A stretch of DNA of 64,000 nt from Flavobacterium sp. (GCA_021740105.1 JAIPAM010000002.1:310001-374000); one strand, 5' to 3'; positions 52,881-61,970 are shown, counted from the first letter of the stretch. Translations and numbers: made by a program. Notes: a model not told the origin generated them from the letters alone.

Positions 52881-53237
52881 ATGGAAATTAAACCTATAAA
52901 AACTGAAAAAGATTATAATCAAGCCTTAGAAAGATTGGAAACAATCTTTGATGCAAAACTCGGTTCAGCTGAAGGCGATGAACTTGAAGTATTGGGAATT
53001 CTTATTGATCAATATGAAAGCGAACATTTTCCAATTAGTTTACCAGATCCAATCGAAGCAATTAAATTCAGAATGGAACAAATGGGTTATAATCAAAATG
53101 ATTTGGCGAACATTATTGGATTGAAAAGTCGCGCAAGTGAAATCTTAAACCGAAAAAGAAAGCTTTCATTGGAAATGATTCGTCAACTTCATGAGAGATT
53201 GAATATTCCAACTGACGTATTGATTCAAACATATTGA
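52881..53237 (+). CDS. higA: HigA-type antitoxin, XRE helix-turn-helix, cassette 3
   Basis: 118 residues. An acidic N-terminal part (TEKDYNQALERLETIFDAK, GDELEVLGILIDQYESEHFP) neutralises the toxin, and a C-terminal XRE domain (FRMEQMGYNQNDLANIIG, RASEILNRKRKLSLEMIRQL) binds the operator. Forms a type II toxin-antitoxin pair with HigB. Such pairs are common in integron cassette arrays, where they stabilise the array. Confidence 0.92.
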   Translation: MEIKPIKTEKDYNQALERLETIFDAKLGSAEGDELEVLGILIDQYESEHFPISLPDPIEAIKFRMEQMGYNQNDLANIIGLKSRASEILNRKRKLSLEMIRQLHERLNIPTDVLIQTY

Positions 53238-53248
53238 AAAGAAGAACT

Positions 53249-53301
53249 TCGGTTAACAGCCGTTTTTCGCAATAGTTAATTTACACACTACTGAACCGAA
53301 T
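53249..53301 (+). repeat. Truncated attC-like site 3
   Basis: Starts with GGTTAAC (53252-53258), the near-complement of the cassette 3 start, and shares AACAGC[A/C]GTT with site 1. TTCGGTT (53249-53255) pairs with AACCGAA (53295-53301), but no right half ending in GTTRRRY-like bases follows, so the site looks decayed. Confidence 0.42.
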
Positions 53302-53320
53302 TGGGTTTTAATTCATAAAA

Positions 53321-53346
53321 AAAAGTCGCTAATTAGCGACTTTTTG
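53321..53346 (-). terminator. Terminator of guaB
   Basis: Perfect 26-base palindrome (53321-53333 with 53334-53346, core GTCGCTAATTAGCGAC) with A5/T5 ends; also blocks readthrough from the cassette array. Confidence 0.9.
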
Positions 53347-53348
53347 TT

Positions 53349-54821
53349 TTATCTAGAATAGTTAGGTGCTTCCTTGGTTATGGTCACATTGTGCGGGTGA
53401 CTTTCATTGATTCCGCTAGCGGTAATGCGAACAAAACGTCCGGTGTCTTGTAAAGTAGGGATGTCTTTCGAACCACAATAACCCATTCCGGCTCTTAAAC
53501 CTCCAATAAATTGTTGCATGCTTTCATTCAATTCTCCTTTATAAGGAACACGACCTACAATTCCTTCCGGTACTAATTTTTTCACATCGTCTTCTACATC
53601 TTGGAAATAACGGTCTTTTGATCCTTCTTGCATGGCTTCAACCGATCCCATTCCGCGATAAGATTTGAATTTACGACCTTCAAAAATAATCGTTTCTCCC
53701 GGTGATTCTTTGGTTCCTGCCAATAATGACCCTAGCATCACACAATCGGCACCGGCGGCTATTGCCTTTGGAATATCTCCTGTGTAACGAATTCCACCAT
53801 CGGCAATTACAGGAACTCCCGATCCTTTTATGGCTGCAGCAACTTCTAATACTGCCGAAAATTGAGGGAATCCAACACCTGCAACAATACGGGTGGTGCA
53901 AATTGAACCCGGTCCAATTCCTACTTTAACCCCGTCGGCTCCATTTTCAACTAAGTATTTTGCTGCTTCTGGTGTGGCTATATTTCCAACAATAACGTCT
54001 AATTTTGGGAATTTTGCTTTTACTTCTTTTAACACATTTACCACTCCTTGCGTGTGTCCGTGAGCAGTATCTATAATAATAGCGTCAACACCTGCATTCA
54101 CCAAAGCTTCCGCTCTTTGAACTGCATCGCCTGTAACTCCAATGGCAGCAGCTACTCTCAAGCGACCGAAAGAATCTTTATTGGCAATTGGTTTTTGAGT
54201 TAATTTAGTAATATCTCTAAAAGTAATTAAGCCCACTAATTTATAATCGGCGTTAACTACTGGTAATTTTTCAATTTTGTTTCCTTGCAAAACCACTTCT
54301 GCTTGCTCTAAGGAAGTTCCTTCGGCCACGGTAACCAAGTTTTCAGAAGTCATCACTTCGATAATTGGTCGGGCATTGTTTTTCTCAAAACGCAAGTCCC
54401 GATTGGTTACAATTCCTTTTAATGTTAAATTTTCATCTACAATTGGAATTCCACCAATACCAAATTCTTTCATCGCATTTTTAGCATCAGCAACAGTAGA
54501 AGAAAGAGGCAATGTTACCGGATCGATAATCATTCCTGACTCGGCACGTTTTACTTTTCTGACTTTAGCCGCTTGTTGCTCTATAGTCATGTTTTTATGC
54601 AATACCCCAATTCCCCCTTCTTGCGCCATCGCAATTGCCATAGCACTTTCAGTTACGGTATCCATCGCTGCAGATACTACAGGTACATTAAGGGAAATGT
54701 TACGAGAAAATTTTGATTGAATACTAACTTCTCTAGGAAGCACATTAGAATAATTTGGAACTAACAATACGTCGTCGTAGGTTAATCCTTCTCCAATAAT
54801 TTTTGTGTTGTGTGCGATCAT
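53349..54821 (-). CDS. guaB: Inosine-5'-monophosphate dehydrogenase
   Basis: First committed step of GMP synthesis: NAD-dependent oxidation of IMP to XMP. 490 residues from the ATG at 54821: [19 protein letters not shown], two CBS domains (about residues 95-210) inserted in the barrel, [17 protein letters not shown] with the catalytic Cys, [14 protein letters not shown], and the flap with [14 protein letters not shown] at 54848 would extend it by nine residues, but it overlaps the -7 box region, so I prefer the ATG. Confidence 0.97.
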   Translation of the reverse strand: MIAHNTKIIGEGLTYDDVLLVPNYSNVLPREVSIQSKFSRNISLNVPVVSAAMDTVTESAMAIAMAQEGGIGVLHKNMTIEQQAAKVRKVKRAESGMIIDPVTLPLSSTVADAKNAMKEFGIGGIPIVDENLTLKGIVTNRDLRFEKNNARPIIEVMTSENLVTVAEGTSLEQAEVVLQGNKIEKLPVVNADYKLVGLITFRDITKLTQKPIANKDSFGRLRVAAAIGVTGDAVQRAEALVNAGVDAIIIDTAHGHTQGVVNVLKEVKAKFPKLDVIVGNIATPEAAKYLVENGADGVKVGIGPGSICTTRIVAGVGFPQFSAVLEVAAAIKGSGVPVIADGGIRYTGDIPKAIAAGADCVMLGSLLAGTKESPGETIIFEGRKFKSYRGMGSVEAMQEGSKDRYFQDVEDDVKKLVPEGIVGRVPYKGELNESMQQFIGGLRAGMGYCGSKDIPTLQDTGRFVRITASGINESHPHNVTITKEAPNYSR

Positions 54822-54845
54822 TGCAATTTGTAGTTGAATTGCGTG

Positions 54846-54853
54846 CAAATATA
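54846..54853 (-). promoter_or_regulatory. -7 box TATATTTG upstream of guaB
   Basis: Exact TAnnTTTG match on the minus strand, 24 bases before the chosen ATG. Confidence 0.55.
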
Positions 54854-54920
54854 GTAAATAATATTAGATATGACAAAACTATGAATACCTAGAATTTATG
54901 TTTGAATTGCTTCCAATGTA

Positions 54921-55784
54921 TTAATGGAACTCACCAAACAATTTCGTAGCTTCATTGTAAGCGCTTTCAAAACTCATTGGACTGGTATTGGTTTGCTCCT
55001 TTTGAGAGGTAAAAAAGGAAAGTAGTTTTTCTGTTGGCATATTCCCTGTAAGCGTGTCTTTTGCCATAGGGCAACCTCCAAAACCTTGAATGGCTCCATC
55101 AAATCGGCGGCAACCTGCGTTGTAAGCGGCATCTACTTTCTCAAACCATTTTTCAGGGGTAGTATGAAGATGGGCTCCGAATTCTATTTCAGGGTATTTC
55201 GGAATTAAATTAGAAAATAAATACTGAATCACCTCTGGTGTGGAACTTCCAATTGTGTCTGAAAGCGATAAGATTTTTACGCCACGATTGGCTAAATTTT
55301 CAGTCCAATTGCCCACAATATCTACATTCCAAGGATCGCCATAAGGGTTTCCGAATCCCATCGATAAATAGGCAACGACTTCTTTATTGGTTTTATCGGC
55401 AATTTCTAGAATTTCATTTAAAGTAACCAATGATTCTTCTATGGTTTTGTGGGTGTTTCGCATTTGGAAATTCTCAGATATCGAAAAAGGGAATCCTAAA
55501 TATTGAATTTCTTTGTGTGCTGATGCGGCAATTGCCCCTTGCGTATTGGCAATAATTGCAAGTAATTTACTGTTGGTTTGTGATAAATCCAGTTGCGCTA
55601 AAACTTCGGCGGTATCTTGCATTTGGGGAATGGCTTTTGCCGAAACAAAACTTCCAAAATCAATAGTATCAAATCCTACGCGAAGCAGTGATTGGATATA
55701 AGCCACCTTTCTAGCAGTTGGAATAAACGATTTTATTCCTTGCATAGCATCACGAGGACATTCTATTATTTTTATTGGATCCAT
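54921..55784 (-). CDS. mvaB: Hydroxymethylglutaryl-CoA lyase
   Basis: Cleaves HMG-CoA to acetoacetate and acetyl-CoA in leucine degradation. 287 residues, HMGL/TIM-barrel fold: ECPRDAMQGIKSFIPT (substrate contacts), DFGSFVSAKAIPQM, LSMGFGNPYGDPWN, LSDTIGSSTPEV, HLHTTPEKW with metal-binding His, and the catalytic Cys loop GGCPMAKDTLTGN. Other leucine-catabolism genes are not nearby. The -7 box lies only five bases before the ATG, so the mRNA is likely leaderless. Confidence 0.93.
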   Translation of the reverse strand: MDPIKIIECPRDAMQGIKSFIPTARKVAYIQSLLRVGFDTIDFGSFVSAKAIPQMQDTAEVLAQLDLSQTNSKLLAIIANTQGAIAASAHKEIQYLGFPFSISENFQMRNTHKTIEESLVTLNEILEIADKTNKEVVAYLSMGFGNPYGDPWNVDIVGNWTENLANRGVKILSLSDTIGSSTPEVIQYLFSNLIPKYPEIEFGAHLHTTPEKWFEKVDAAYNAGCRRFDGAIQGFGGCPMAKDTLTGNMPTEKLLSFFTSQKEQTNTSPMSFESAYNEATKLFGEFH

Positions 55785-55789
55785 TGGTT

Positions 55790-55797
55790 CAAATATA
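55790..55797 (-). promoter_or_regulatory. -7 box TATATTTG directly before mvaB
   Basis: Exact TAnnTTTG match on the minus strand ending five bases before the start codon. Confidence 0.5.
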
Positions 55798-55837
55798 GAA
55801 AAAAATGCAGCAATTCAGGTTGAGGAATTAGAATAAA

Positions 55838-56863
55838 TTAACGCGATACCGATTCTAAGATTTTTTTATTTATGGCTTTCACCAATGCCGGTCCTTCGTA
55901 GATAAAACCAGTGTAGAGTTGGACTAAACTAGCTCCGGCTTCTAATTTATCGATCGCCTCTTGAGCCGAATGAATCCCACCTACTCCAATAATTGGAAAT
56001 GATTTATTGCTTTTTTGAGATAAAAATCGGATTACCTCGGTAGCTCGTGAAGTTAAAGGTTTTCCTGACAACCCTCCTACTTCCGCTTTATTCTCCGATT
56101 GCAAACCTTCTCTAGAAATGGTGGTATTGGTCGCTATCACCCCTGCAATTTTTGTAGTATTGACAATGTCGATAATATCCAATAACTGCTCGTCGGTTAA
56201 ATCGGGTGCTATTTTTAGTAAGATTGGTTTTTGTTTAGGTCGAGCTAAATTAAGGTCTTGTAGGGTTTGTAATAATTTAGTTAACGGTTCCTTTTCTTGT
56301 AGTTCTCTTAAATTGGGTGTGTTAGGTGAACTTACATTTACCACAAAATAATCAACATAATCATACAATGCTTCAAAGCAAATTACATAGTCATCGACCG
56401 CATTTTCATTTGGCGTTAGCTTATTTTTTCCAATGTTACCCCCTATTAATACGTCTTTATTTTGCTTTAATTTTTCAATTGCGGCTTCAATTCCTTTATT
56501 GTTGAAACCCATTCTATTGATGATGGCGGCGTCTTGTTTCAAACGAAACAATCGCTTTTTAGGATTTCCATCTTGGGCTTTTGGAGTTAGCGTTCCAATT
56601 TCAATAAAACCAAAACCAAAATTAGAAAGTTCATTATAAAGAACGGCATCTTTATCAAAACCAGCGGCTAAGCCAACGGGGTTTTTGAATTTCAATCCAA
56701 ATACTTCTGTTTCTAATCTTTTATCTTCTATCACATAAATAGCTCTAAAAATAGTTGAAAATCCAGGTATTTTAGAGATTAAGCGAATGGCAGAAAAGGT
56801 AAAATAATGCACTTCTTCTGGGTCAAACCAAAAAAGTAAAGGACGAATTAACAGTTTATACAT
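55838..56863 (-). CDS. pyrD: Quinone-dependent dihydroorotate dehydrogenase
   Basis: Class 2 enzyme of pyrimidine synthesis, oxidising dihydroorotate with quinone at the inner membrane. 341 residues: an N-terminal amphipathic segment ([20 protein letters not shown]) for membrane contact, [28 protein letters not shown] with the catalytic Ser, [21 protein letters not shown] and the FMN phosphate site [12 protein letters not shown]. Not in an operon with pyrB, which lies 6.5 kb away. Confidence 0.95.
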   Translation of the reverse strand: MYKLLIRPLLFWFDPEEVHYFTFSAIRLISKIPGFSTIFRAIYVIEDKRLETEVFGLKFKNPVGLAAGFDKDAVLYNELSNFGFGFIEIGTLTPKAQDGNPKKRLFRLKQDAAIINRMGFNNKGIEAAIEKLKQNKDVLIGGNIGKNKLTPNENAVDDYVICFEALYDYVDYFVVNVSSPNTPNLRELQEKEPLTKLLQTLQDLNLARPKQKPILLKIAPDLTDEQLLDIIDIVNTTKIAGVIATNTTISREGLQSENKAEVGGLSGKPLTSRATEVIRFLSQKSNKSFPIIGVGGIHSAQEAIDKLEAGASLVQLYTGFIYEGPALVKAINKKILESVSR

Positions 56864-56883
56864 GGTTGTGATGTTGTGAGCTA

Positions 56884-56891
56884 CAAAAGTA
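56884..56891 (-). promoter_or_regulatory. -7 box TACTTTTG upstream of pyrD
   Basis: Exact TAnnTTTG match on the minus strand, 20 bases before the start. Confidence 0.5.
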
Positions 56892-56967
56892 AAGAATAGT
56901 TTTTATTAAATTAAATCAACATTAGATAAATTCAAGAATTTCTATTTAAAAAAAGCATTTTAATTAT

Positions 56968-56975
56968 TACATTTG
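56968..56975 (+). promoter_or_regulatory. -7 box TACATTTG upstream of the PIG-L gene
   Basis: Exact TAnnTTTG match; it rules out the in-frame TTG at 56973 as a start. Confidence 0.5.
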
Positions 56976-57002
56976 AAGCTAAAGCAAATAATGATTTCAA
57001 TA

Positions 57003-59498
57003 ATGAAAAAACCGAGTTTCATAAATCTATTTCTATTCTTATTTTTTATACAAATTTCATTTGGACAGCAGCCTGTAAAACCGAATTCTGCGACTATTTA
57101 CAATCAAATTGAAAAACTGAATTTCTTGGTATCGGTGTTGTACATTGCAGCACATCCCGACGATGAAAACACCCGATTAATTTCCTATTTATCCAATGAG
57201 AAAATGGCAAGGACTGGTTACTTGTCATTAACACGAGGCGACGGAGGGCAAAATTTAATAGGTCCAGAATTAAGAGAACAATTGGGAGTGATTCGAACAC
57301 AAGAATTGCTTGAAGCTAGAAAAATAGATGGTGGAGAACAATTTTTTTCTCGTGCCAATGATTTTGGATATTCTAAAAACCCAGAGGAAACTCTGCAAAT
57401 ATGGGATAAAAACCAAGTTTTAAGTGATGTGGTTTGGGCCATCAGAAAATTTCAACCTGATGTTATTATCAATCGATTTGATCATCGTTCTCCAGGTACA
57501 ACCCACGGTCATCATACCGCCTCTGCCCTTTTGAGCGTGGAAAGTTTTGATTTAGCCAATGATGCGAATGCCTTTTCAAATCAGTTAAAATGGGTGAAAC
57601 CTTGGCAGCCAAAAAGGCAATTCTTCAATACTTCCTGGTGGTTTTATGGTAGTAAAGAAAAATTTGATGCCGCCGATAAAACCAACCTTTCTTCCTTACA
57701 AATTGGCGTTTACTATCCTACAATTGGAAAATCAAATCAAGAAATTGCAGCTTTAAGCAGAAGTTGTCATGAATCTCAAGGATTTGGAAGTACAGGAAGT
57801 CGTGGGGAAGAAATGGAATATTTAGAATTTCTTAAGGGAAGTTCATTGAACGATAAAAGCAATCTGTTTGAAGGCGTTGATACCTCTTGGAATCGTGTAA
57901 AAGGTGGTGCTGCAGTTGGAGAATTAATTCAAAAAATCTTGAAAGAATTCGATTTCAAATACCCTGCTTTAAGCATTCCGAATTTAGTGAAAGCCTATAC
58001 AATGATCCAATTATTAGAAGACGAACATTGGAAAAATATAAAAACAGAAGAGCTAAAAAAGACTATTGCAGCATGTTCCGGTTTGTATTTAGAAGGTGTG
58101 GCAGTAAATCAAACTGCAACTCCTAATAGCACGCTAAACGTTAAAATTGAAGCGATTAATAGAAGTACTAATTCAATGATTTTAAAGAGTATAACCTCCC
58201 TGCCGGAAGGGAAAAATACGACTGTAAATAGTCCGTTGAAAAATAACATTGCTATTAATAACAAACTCGACATTCAATTACCAGCAACTGTCAATTACAC
58301 CAATCCGTATTGGTTAAATGAAAAAGGAACGGTTGGAATGTACAAGGTAAATGAGCAACAAAACATTGGGATTGCTGATATTATTAGAGAAGTTAAGTTG
58401 GTATTTAATATAGAAATTAACGAAATTATTATCCCTTTTGAGCGAAATGTAATTTATAAATACAACGACCCTGCAAAAGGAGAAATTTACAATCCATTGG
58501 ATTTAGTTCCAGAAATAACCACTTCAATTATTGATAAAGTGGCCTTATTTAATTCGGGTAAATCAAAAGCGATTGGTGTAAAAATTAAAGCGGGAAAAGA
58601 TGCTGTAAATGGAACTTTGAAATTGGATCTTCCGACAAATTGGAAAGTAAATCCCAACGAGATTGCATTTGCCTTGAGCAAAAAAGGGGAAGAACAAATA
58701 GTCCAATTCGAAGTATTTCCTCCAAAGAATGCAGATGAAATTATGGTAAAAGCAATCGCTATTGTGAATGGAAAAACATTTGACAAAGAACAAATAAACA
58801 TCAATTACGAACACATTTCAAAGCAACAAATTGTAAAGACTTCGGAAGCACGATTCATCAAATTGGATATCAAAACTGGAAATGAAAAAATTGCGTATTT
58901 GATGGGGGCTGGAGATGAAGTTCCCAAAAGCTTAAAGCAAATGGGGTATGAAGTAACTGAAATTAACCCGAGTGAAATCACGAAAGAGAAACTGGCCAAT
59001 TACGATGTTTTAATCACTGGAATTAGAGCATACAACACAGTTAAAGAACTGAAATTCAAGCAAGAAATCCTTTTAGATTTTGTAAAAGAAGGAAAAACAA
59101 TGTTGGTTCAATACAATACCACCGATGAATTAGTGACCAAAAATATTGCGCCATTTCCATTAAAAATTTCAAGAGATCGGGTAACCGAAGAAAATGCCGA
59201 AATACGCTTTTTAGCTCCTGAGCACCCTGTTTTAAACTACCCAAACAAAATTACTAGTAAGGATTTTGAAGGCTGGACGCAAGAACAGGGATTGTATTAT
59301 CCAAGTGAATGGGACCCTTCTTTTACTCCTATTTTATCCTCAAATGATAAAGGGGAAACTCCAAAGAATGGCGTCTTATTGATTGCGAAATATGGTAAAG
59401 GAAACTATATTTATACCGGATTGAGCTTTTTTAGAGAGTTACCAGAGGGAGTTTCAGGAGCCTACCGATTGATTTCAAACTTAATTTCAATAAAGTAA
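57003..59498 (+). CDS. Exported PIG-L-family deacetylase with GATase1-like C-terminal domain
   Basis: About 831 residues. A signal peptide (INLFLFLFFIQISFGQQ) is followed by a PIG-L zinc deacetylase domain (about 20-280) with AAHPDDEN, LTRGDGGQN and THGHHTAS supplying the zinc ligands. The middle part is beta-rich, and the last 200 residues (YDVLITGIRAYNTVKEL, GKTMLVQYNTTDELV, YGKGNYIYTGLSFFRELPEG) resemble a ThuA/class I amidotransferase-like fold without a clear catalytic set. Probably acts on N-acetylated sugars in the periplasm; substrate unknown. ATG 56991 is an alternative start. A small membrane peptide and a symporter gene follow at once. Confidence 0.88.
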   Translation: MKKPSFINLFLFLFFIQISFGQQPVKPNSATIYNQIEKLNFLVSVLYIAAHPDDENTRLISYLSNEKMARTGYLSLTRGDGGQNLIGPELREQLGVIRTQELLEARKIDGGEQFFSRANDFGYSKNPEETLQIWDKNQVLSDVVWAIRKFQPDVIINRFDHRSPGTTHGHHTASALLSVESFDLANDANAFSNQLKWVKPWQPKRQFFNTSWWFYGSKEKFDAADKTNLSSLQIGVYYPTIGKSNQEIAALSRSCHESQGFGSTGSRGEEMEYLEFLKGSSLNDKSNLFEGVDTSWNRVKGGAAVGELIQKILKEFDFKYPALSIPNLVKAYTMIQLLEDEHWKNIKTEELKKTIAACSGLYLEGVAVNQTATPNSTLNVKIEAINRSTNSMILKSITSLPEGKNTTVNSPLKNNIAINNKLDIQLPATVNYTNPYWLNEKGTVGMYKVNEQQNIGIADIIREVKLVFNIEINEIIIPFERNVIYKYNDPAKGEIYNPLDLVPEITTSIIDKVALFNSGKSKAIGVKIKAGKDAVNGTLKLDLPTNWKVNPNEIAFALSKKGEEQIVQFEVFPPKNADEIMVKAIAIVNGKTFDKEQININYEHISKQQIVKTSEARFIKLDIKTGNEKIAYLMGAGDEVPKSLKQMGYEVTEINPSEITKEKLANYDVLITGIRAYNTVKELKFKQEILLDFVKEGKTMLVQYNTTDELVTKNIAPFPLKISRDRVTEENAEIRFLAPEHPVLNYPNKITSKDFEGWTQEQGLYYPSEWDPSFTPILSSNDKGETPKNGVLLIAKYGKGNYIYTGLSFFRELPEGVSGAYRLISNLISIK

Positions 59499-59500
59499 TC

Positions 59501-59608
59501 ATGAGCGAAAATGAAAATAAATTGTGGAAGAAAAACTACACTTGGGTGCTGATTGCTAATGCGCTTTACATTTTATTTTACTTTATTATAATGCAACTTT
59601 TTTCCTAG
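59501..59608 (+). CDS. 35-residue membrane peptide
   Basis: Short frame from ATG 59501 to TAG 59608, two bases after the PIG-L stop and three before the symporter ATG. The product starts MSENENKLWKKNYTWVLIAN and continues ALYILFYFIIMQLFS: a charged, basic start then one membrane helix. The tight packing and the amphipathic pattern argue that it is real and translated with its neighbours, perhaps as a small partner of the symporter, as seen for other sodium:solute symporters. Inference only. Confidence 0.62.
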   Translation: MSENENKLWKKNYTWVLIANALYILFYFIIMQLFS

Positions 59609-59611
59609 AAC

Positions 59612-61321
59612 ATGCAACAAATTGATTGGATAATACTCGTAATCACCCTGCTTTTCATCGTTATTTATGGCGTTTGGAAAACAAAAGGCAGCACTGGAAA
59701 TGTAAAAGATTACATTTTAGGAAATAATGAAACTCCATGGTGGACCGTTGGGCTTTCCGTAATGGCAACCCAAGCTAGCGCGATTACATTCCTTTCTACA
59801 CCAGGCCAAGCGTATCATGACGGTATGGGTTTTGTGCAGTTTTATTTTGGATTACCTATTGCGATGGTGGTTATTAGCATGACTTTTATCCCCATTTATC
59901 ATAAGTTAAAAGTATTCACGGCCTATGAATATTTAGAAGAACGTTTTGATCTAAAAACGCGTTCCTTAGCCTCCATTTTATTTTTAGTACAACGCGGTTT
60001 AGGAACAGGTATTACCATATATGCCCCTTCAATTATCCTGTCGTCGATATTGGGTTGGAATTTAACGCAACTGAATATAATTATTGGGTCATTGGTAATT
60101 ATTTACACGTTTTCAGGAGGTACCAAGGCGGTAAACGTGACGCAAAAACACCAAATGTTTGTCATTATGTTTGGAATGATTGCCACCTTTTTCTTGATTT
60201 TACATTTACTACCCAATGACATGACTTTTGGTAATGCACTCCATATTGCTGGTGCAAATGATAAAATGGAAATAGTTGATTTCTCCTTTGATCCTGAAAC
60301 GCGTTATACTTTTTGGAGTGGAATTACCGGTGGATTTTTCCTTGCTTTGTCTTACTTTGGCACCGATCAATCTCAGGTAGGGCGCTATTTATCAGGAAAA
60401 TCTATTAAAGAAAGCCAGATGGGGTTAATTATGAATGGGTTTCTAAAAGTCCCAATGCAGTTTTTTATTCTGTTGATTGGGGTGATGGTTTTTGTATTTT
60501 TCCAATTCAATCCGGTTCCATTGAATTTCAATCCAAACAATAAAGTGGTAATTGAAAAATCCATTTACAAAGAAGAATACCACGATTTAGAAAAACAGCT
60601 AGCTGATTTATCCGAAGAAAAAAAGGAGTTTAACCTTTTGTATATCGACCATTTAAATCAGAATTATGACAACCCAATATTGAGAAAAAAACTGACGGCA
60701 TTATCTTACAAGGAAAATGACCTTAGAGATCAAGCAAAGGAATTAATTTCAAAAGCAGATGCAAAAGCAGAAACGAATGATAAAGATTATGTATTTATCA
60801 ATTTCATTTTGAACTACTTACCAAAGGGATTGATTGGACTTTTATTAGCGGTAATTTTATCGGCAGCGATGTCGTCGACCGCTTCAGGGCTAACCGCATT
60901 AGCCTCAACCACAGCAATCGATATTTACAAACGCAATCTAAAAGAAGAAAAATCCGACAAACATTATGTAAATGCCACCAGAGTATTTACTGTTTTTTGG
61001 GGAATTGTAGCGATTCTCTTTGCTTGTATAGGTACCTTATTTGAGAATTTAATTCAGTTGGTAAATATAATTGGATCCATTTTCTACGGTACCGTTTTAG
61101 GTATTTTCTTGGTTGGTTTTTACATAAAATACATCCGCGCAAAAGCCATTTTCTGGGGAGCCATTATCACTCAACTACTAATATTTTATATCTTCTACTT
61201 GGATATTGTAAGTTTTCTGTGGCTAAATTTTATTGGCGCATTACTGACAATAATTATCGCCATGTTGCTTCAGTTTTTTCTTTTGAATAACAAAATGGAA
61301 GCTGTAGAAAGTATAGAATAA
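59612..61321 (+). CDS. Sodium:solute symporter (SSS family) with coiled-coil insert
   Basis: 569 residues, about 13-14 membrane helices, LeuT-fold SSS family: ETPWWTVGLSVMATQASAITFL with the sodium/substrate region, YEYLEERFDLKTRSL, SYFGTDQSQVGRYLSG and LSAAMSSTASGLTALAST. A hydrophilic insert of about 80 residues (about 310-390, EEYHDLEKQLADLSEEKKEF) separates two helices and looks like a coiled coil. The substrate cannot be read from sequence; the PIG-L deacetylase upstream hints at sugar or amino-sugar uptake. Likely operon with the two genes before it. Confidence 0.9.
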   Translation: MQQIDWIILVITLLFIVIYGVWKTKGSTGNVKDYILGNNETPWWTVGLSVMATQASAITFLSTPGQAYHDGMGFVQFYFGLPIAMVVISMTFIPIYHKLKVFTAYEYLEERFDLKTRSLASILFLVQRGLGTGITIYAPSIILSSILGWNLTQLNIIIGSLVIIYTFSGGTKAVNVTQKHQMFVIMFGMIATFFLILHLLPNDMTFGNALHIAGANDKMEIVDFSFDPETRYTFWSGITGGFFLALSYFGTDQSQVGRYLSGKSIKESQMGLIMNGFLKVPMQFFILLIGVMVFVFFQFNPVPLNFNPNNKVVIEKSIYKEEYHDLEKQLADLSEEKKEFNLLYIDHLNQNYDNPILRKKLTALSYKENDLRDQAKELISKADAKAETNDKDYVFINFILNYLPKGLIGLLLAVILSAAMSSTASGLTALASTTAIDIYKRNLKEEKSDKHYVNATRVFTVFWGIVAILFACIGTLFENLIQLVNIIGSIFYGTVLGIFLVGFYIKYIRAKAIFWGAIITQLLIFYIFYLDIVSFLWLNFIGALLTIIIAMLLQFFLLNNKMEAVESIE

Positions 61322-61325
61322 TAAT

Positions 61326-61970
61326 TTAAGGAGACAGGCGATTTGTTTTCCAAGAATAATCGTCTTGCAATTGGTATCTAATTCGGTCATGAAGTCGGTT
61401 TGGACGTCCTTGCCAGAATTCTACTTCAACAGGTTTTATCAGGAAACCGCCCCAAAATTCCGGTCTAAGGATTTCTTTTCCTTGACAATCGAGTTCTAAT
61501 TGTTTCAATTTATCTTCTAAAAAAGCACGGGAAGGAATTACCTCACTTTGATTAGAAACAATAGCACCGAATTTGCTACCATCAGGTCTTGACTCAAAAT
61601 AACCATCGGAAATATTGGTTGGAGTTTTTTCTGCAATTCCTTTAATAATTACTTGTCGCTCCAATGAATGCCAAAAGAAAGAAAGACAAACGTTCGGATT
61701 ATTAGTGATTGCTTTTCCTTTTTCAGAGTTGTAATTGGTATAAAAAATAAAACCTTCTTCAGAGTATTTTTTAAGTAGCACCACTCTTGATTTTGGAAAA
61801 CCATCCAAACCTATTGTGGAAACAGTCATCGCATTTACCTCTTCTATTCCACCGAAATCTTCCACTTCATGAAACCATTGGTGAAACAAATTAATAGGAT
61901 CTTCTGGAATTGAAGTTTCCAAAAGAGCGCTCTTTTCATATGATTTACGGTAATCGCTTAAATCTTCCAT
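61326..61970 (-). CDS. pdxH: Pyridoxamine 5'-phosphate oxidase
   Basis: FMN enzyme forming pyridoxal 5'-phosphate from the pyridoxamine and pyridoxine phosphates. 214 residues: N-terminal SDYRKSYEKSALLE, NAMTVSTIGLDGFPKSRVVL, FMN-binding YTNYNSEKGKAI and FFWHSLERQVIIKG, substrate contacts in FWQGRPNRLHDRI and a C-terminal RLSP. Convergent with the symporter gene. Confidence 0.96.
   Translation of the reverse strand: MEDLSDYRKSYEKSALLETSIPEDPINLFHQWFHEVEDFGGIEEVNAMTVSTIGLDGFPKSRVVLLKKYSEEGFIFYTNYNSEKGKAITNNPNVCLSFFWHSLERQVIIKGIAEKTPTNISDGYFESRPDGSKFGAIVSNQSEVIPSRAFLEDKLKQLELDCQGKEILRPEFWGGFLIKPVEVEFWQGRPNRLHDRIRYQLQDDYSWKTNRLSP

Larger units (their letters stand above)
50731..53301 (+). mobile_element. 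Integron-like cassette array (three units)
   Basis: Three consecutive same-strand units: cassette 1 from 50731 (SDR enzyme), cassette 2 from 51638 (kinase-like protein), cassette 3 from 52488 (HigBA). Each begins with GTT plus a few bases whose complement recurs in the box opening its own terminal repeat: GTTGTGCGT with ACGCACAAC at 51510-51518 (9/9); GTTAGC with GCTAAC at 52358-52363 (6/6); GTTAGCC with GGTTAAC at 53252-53258 (6/7). In integrons this arises because both ends derive from one circular cassette attC site. No fourth unit follows; guaB and its terminator come next. Confidence 0.62.

Noticed and set aside
54277..54720. 147-codon open frame antisense to guaB
   Set aside because: Shadow of a highly conserved gene; low-complexity product and no start signals.
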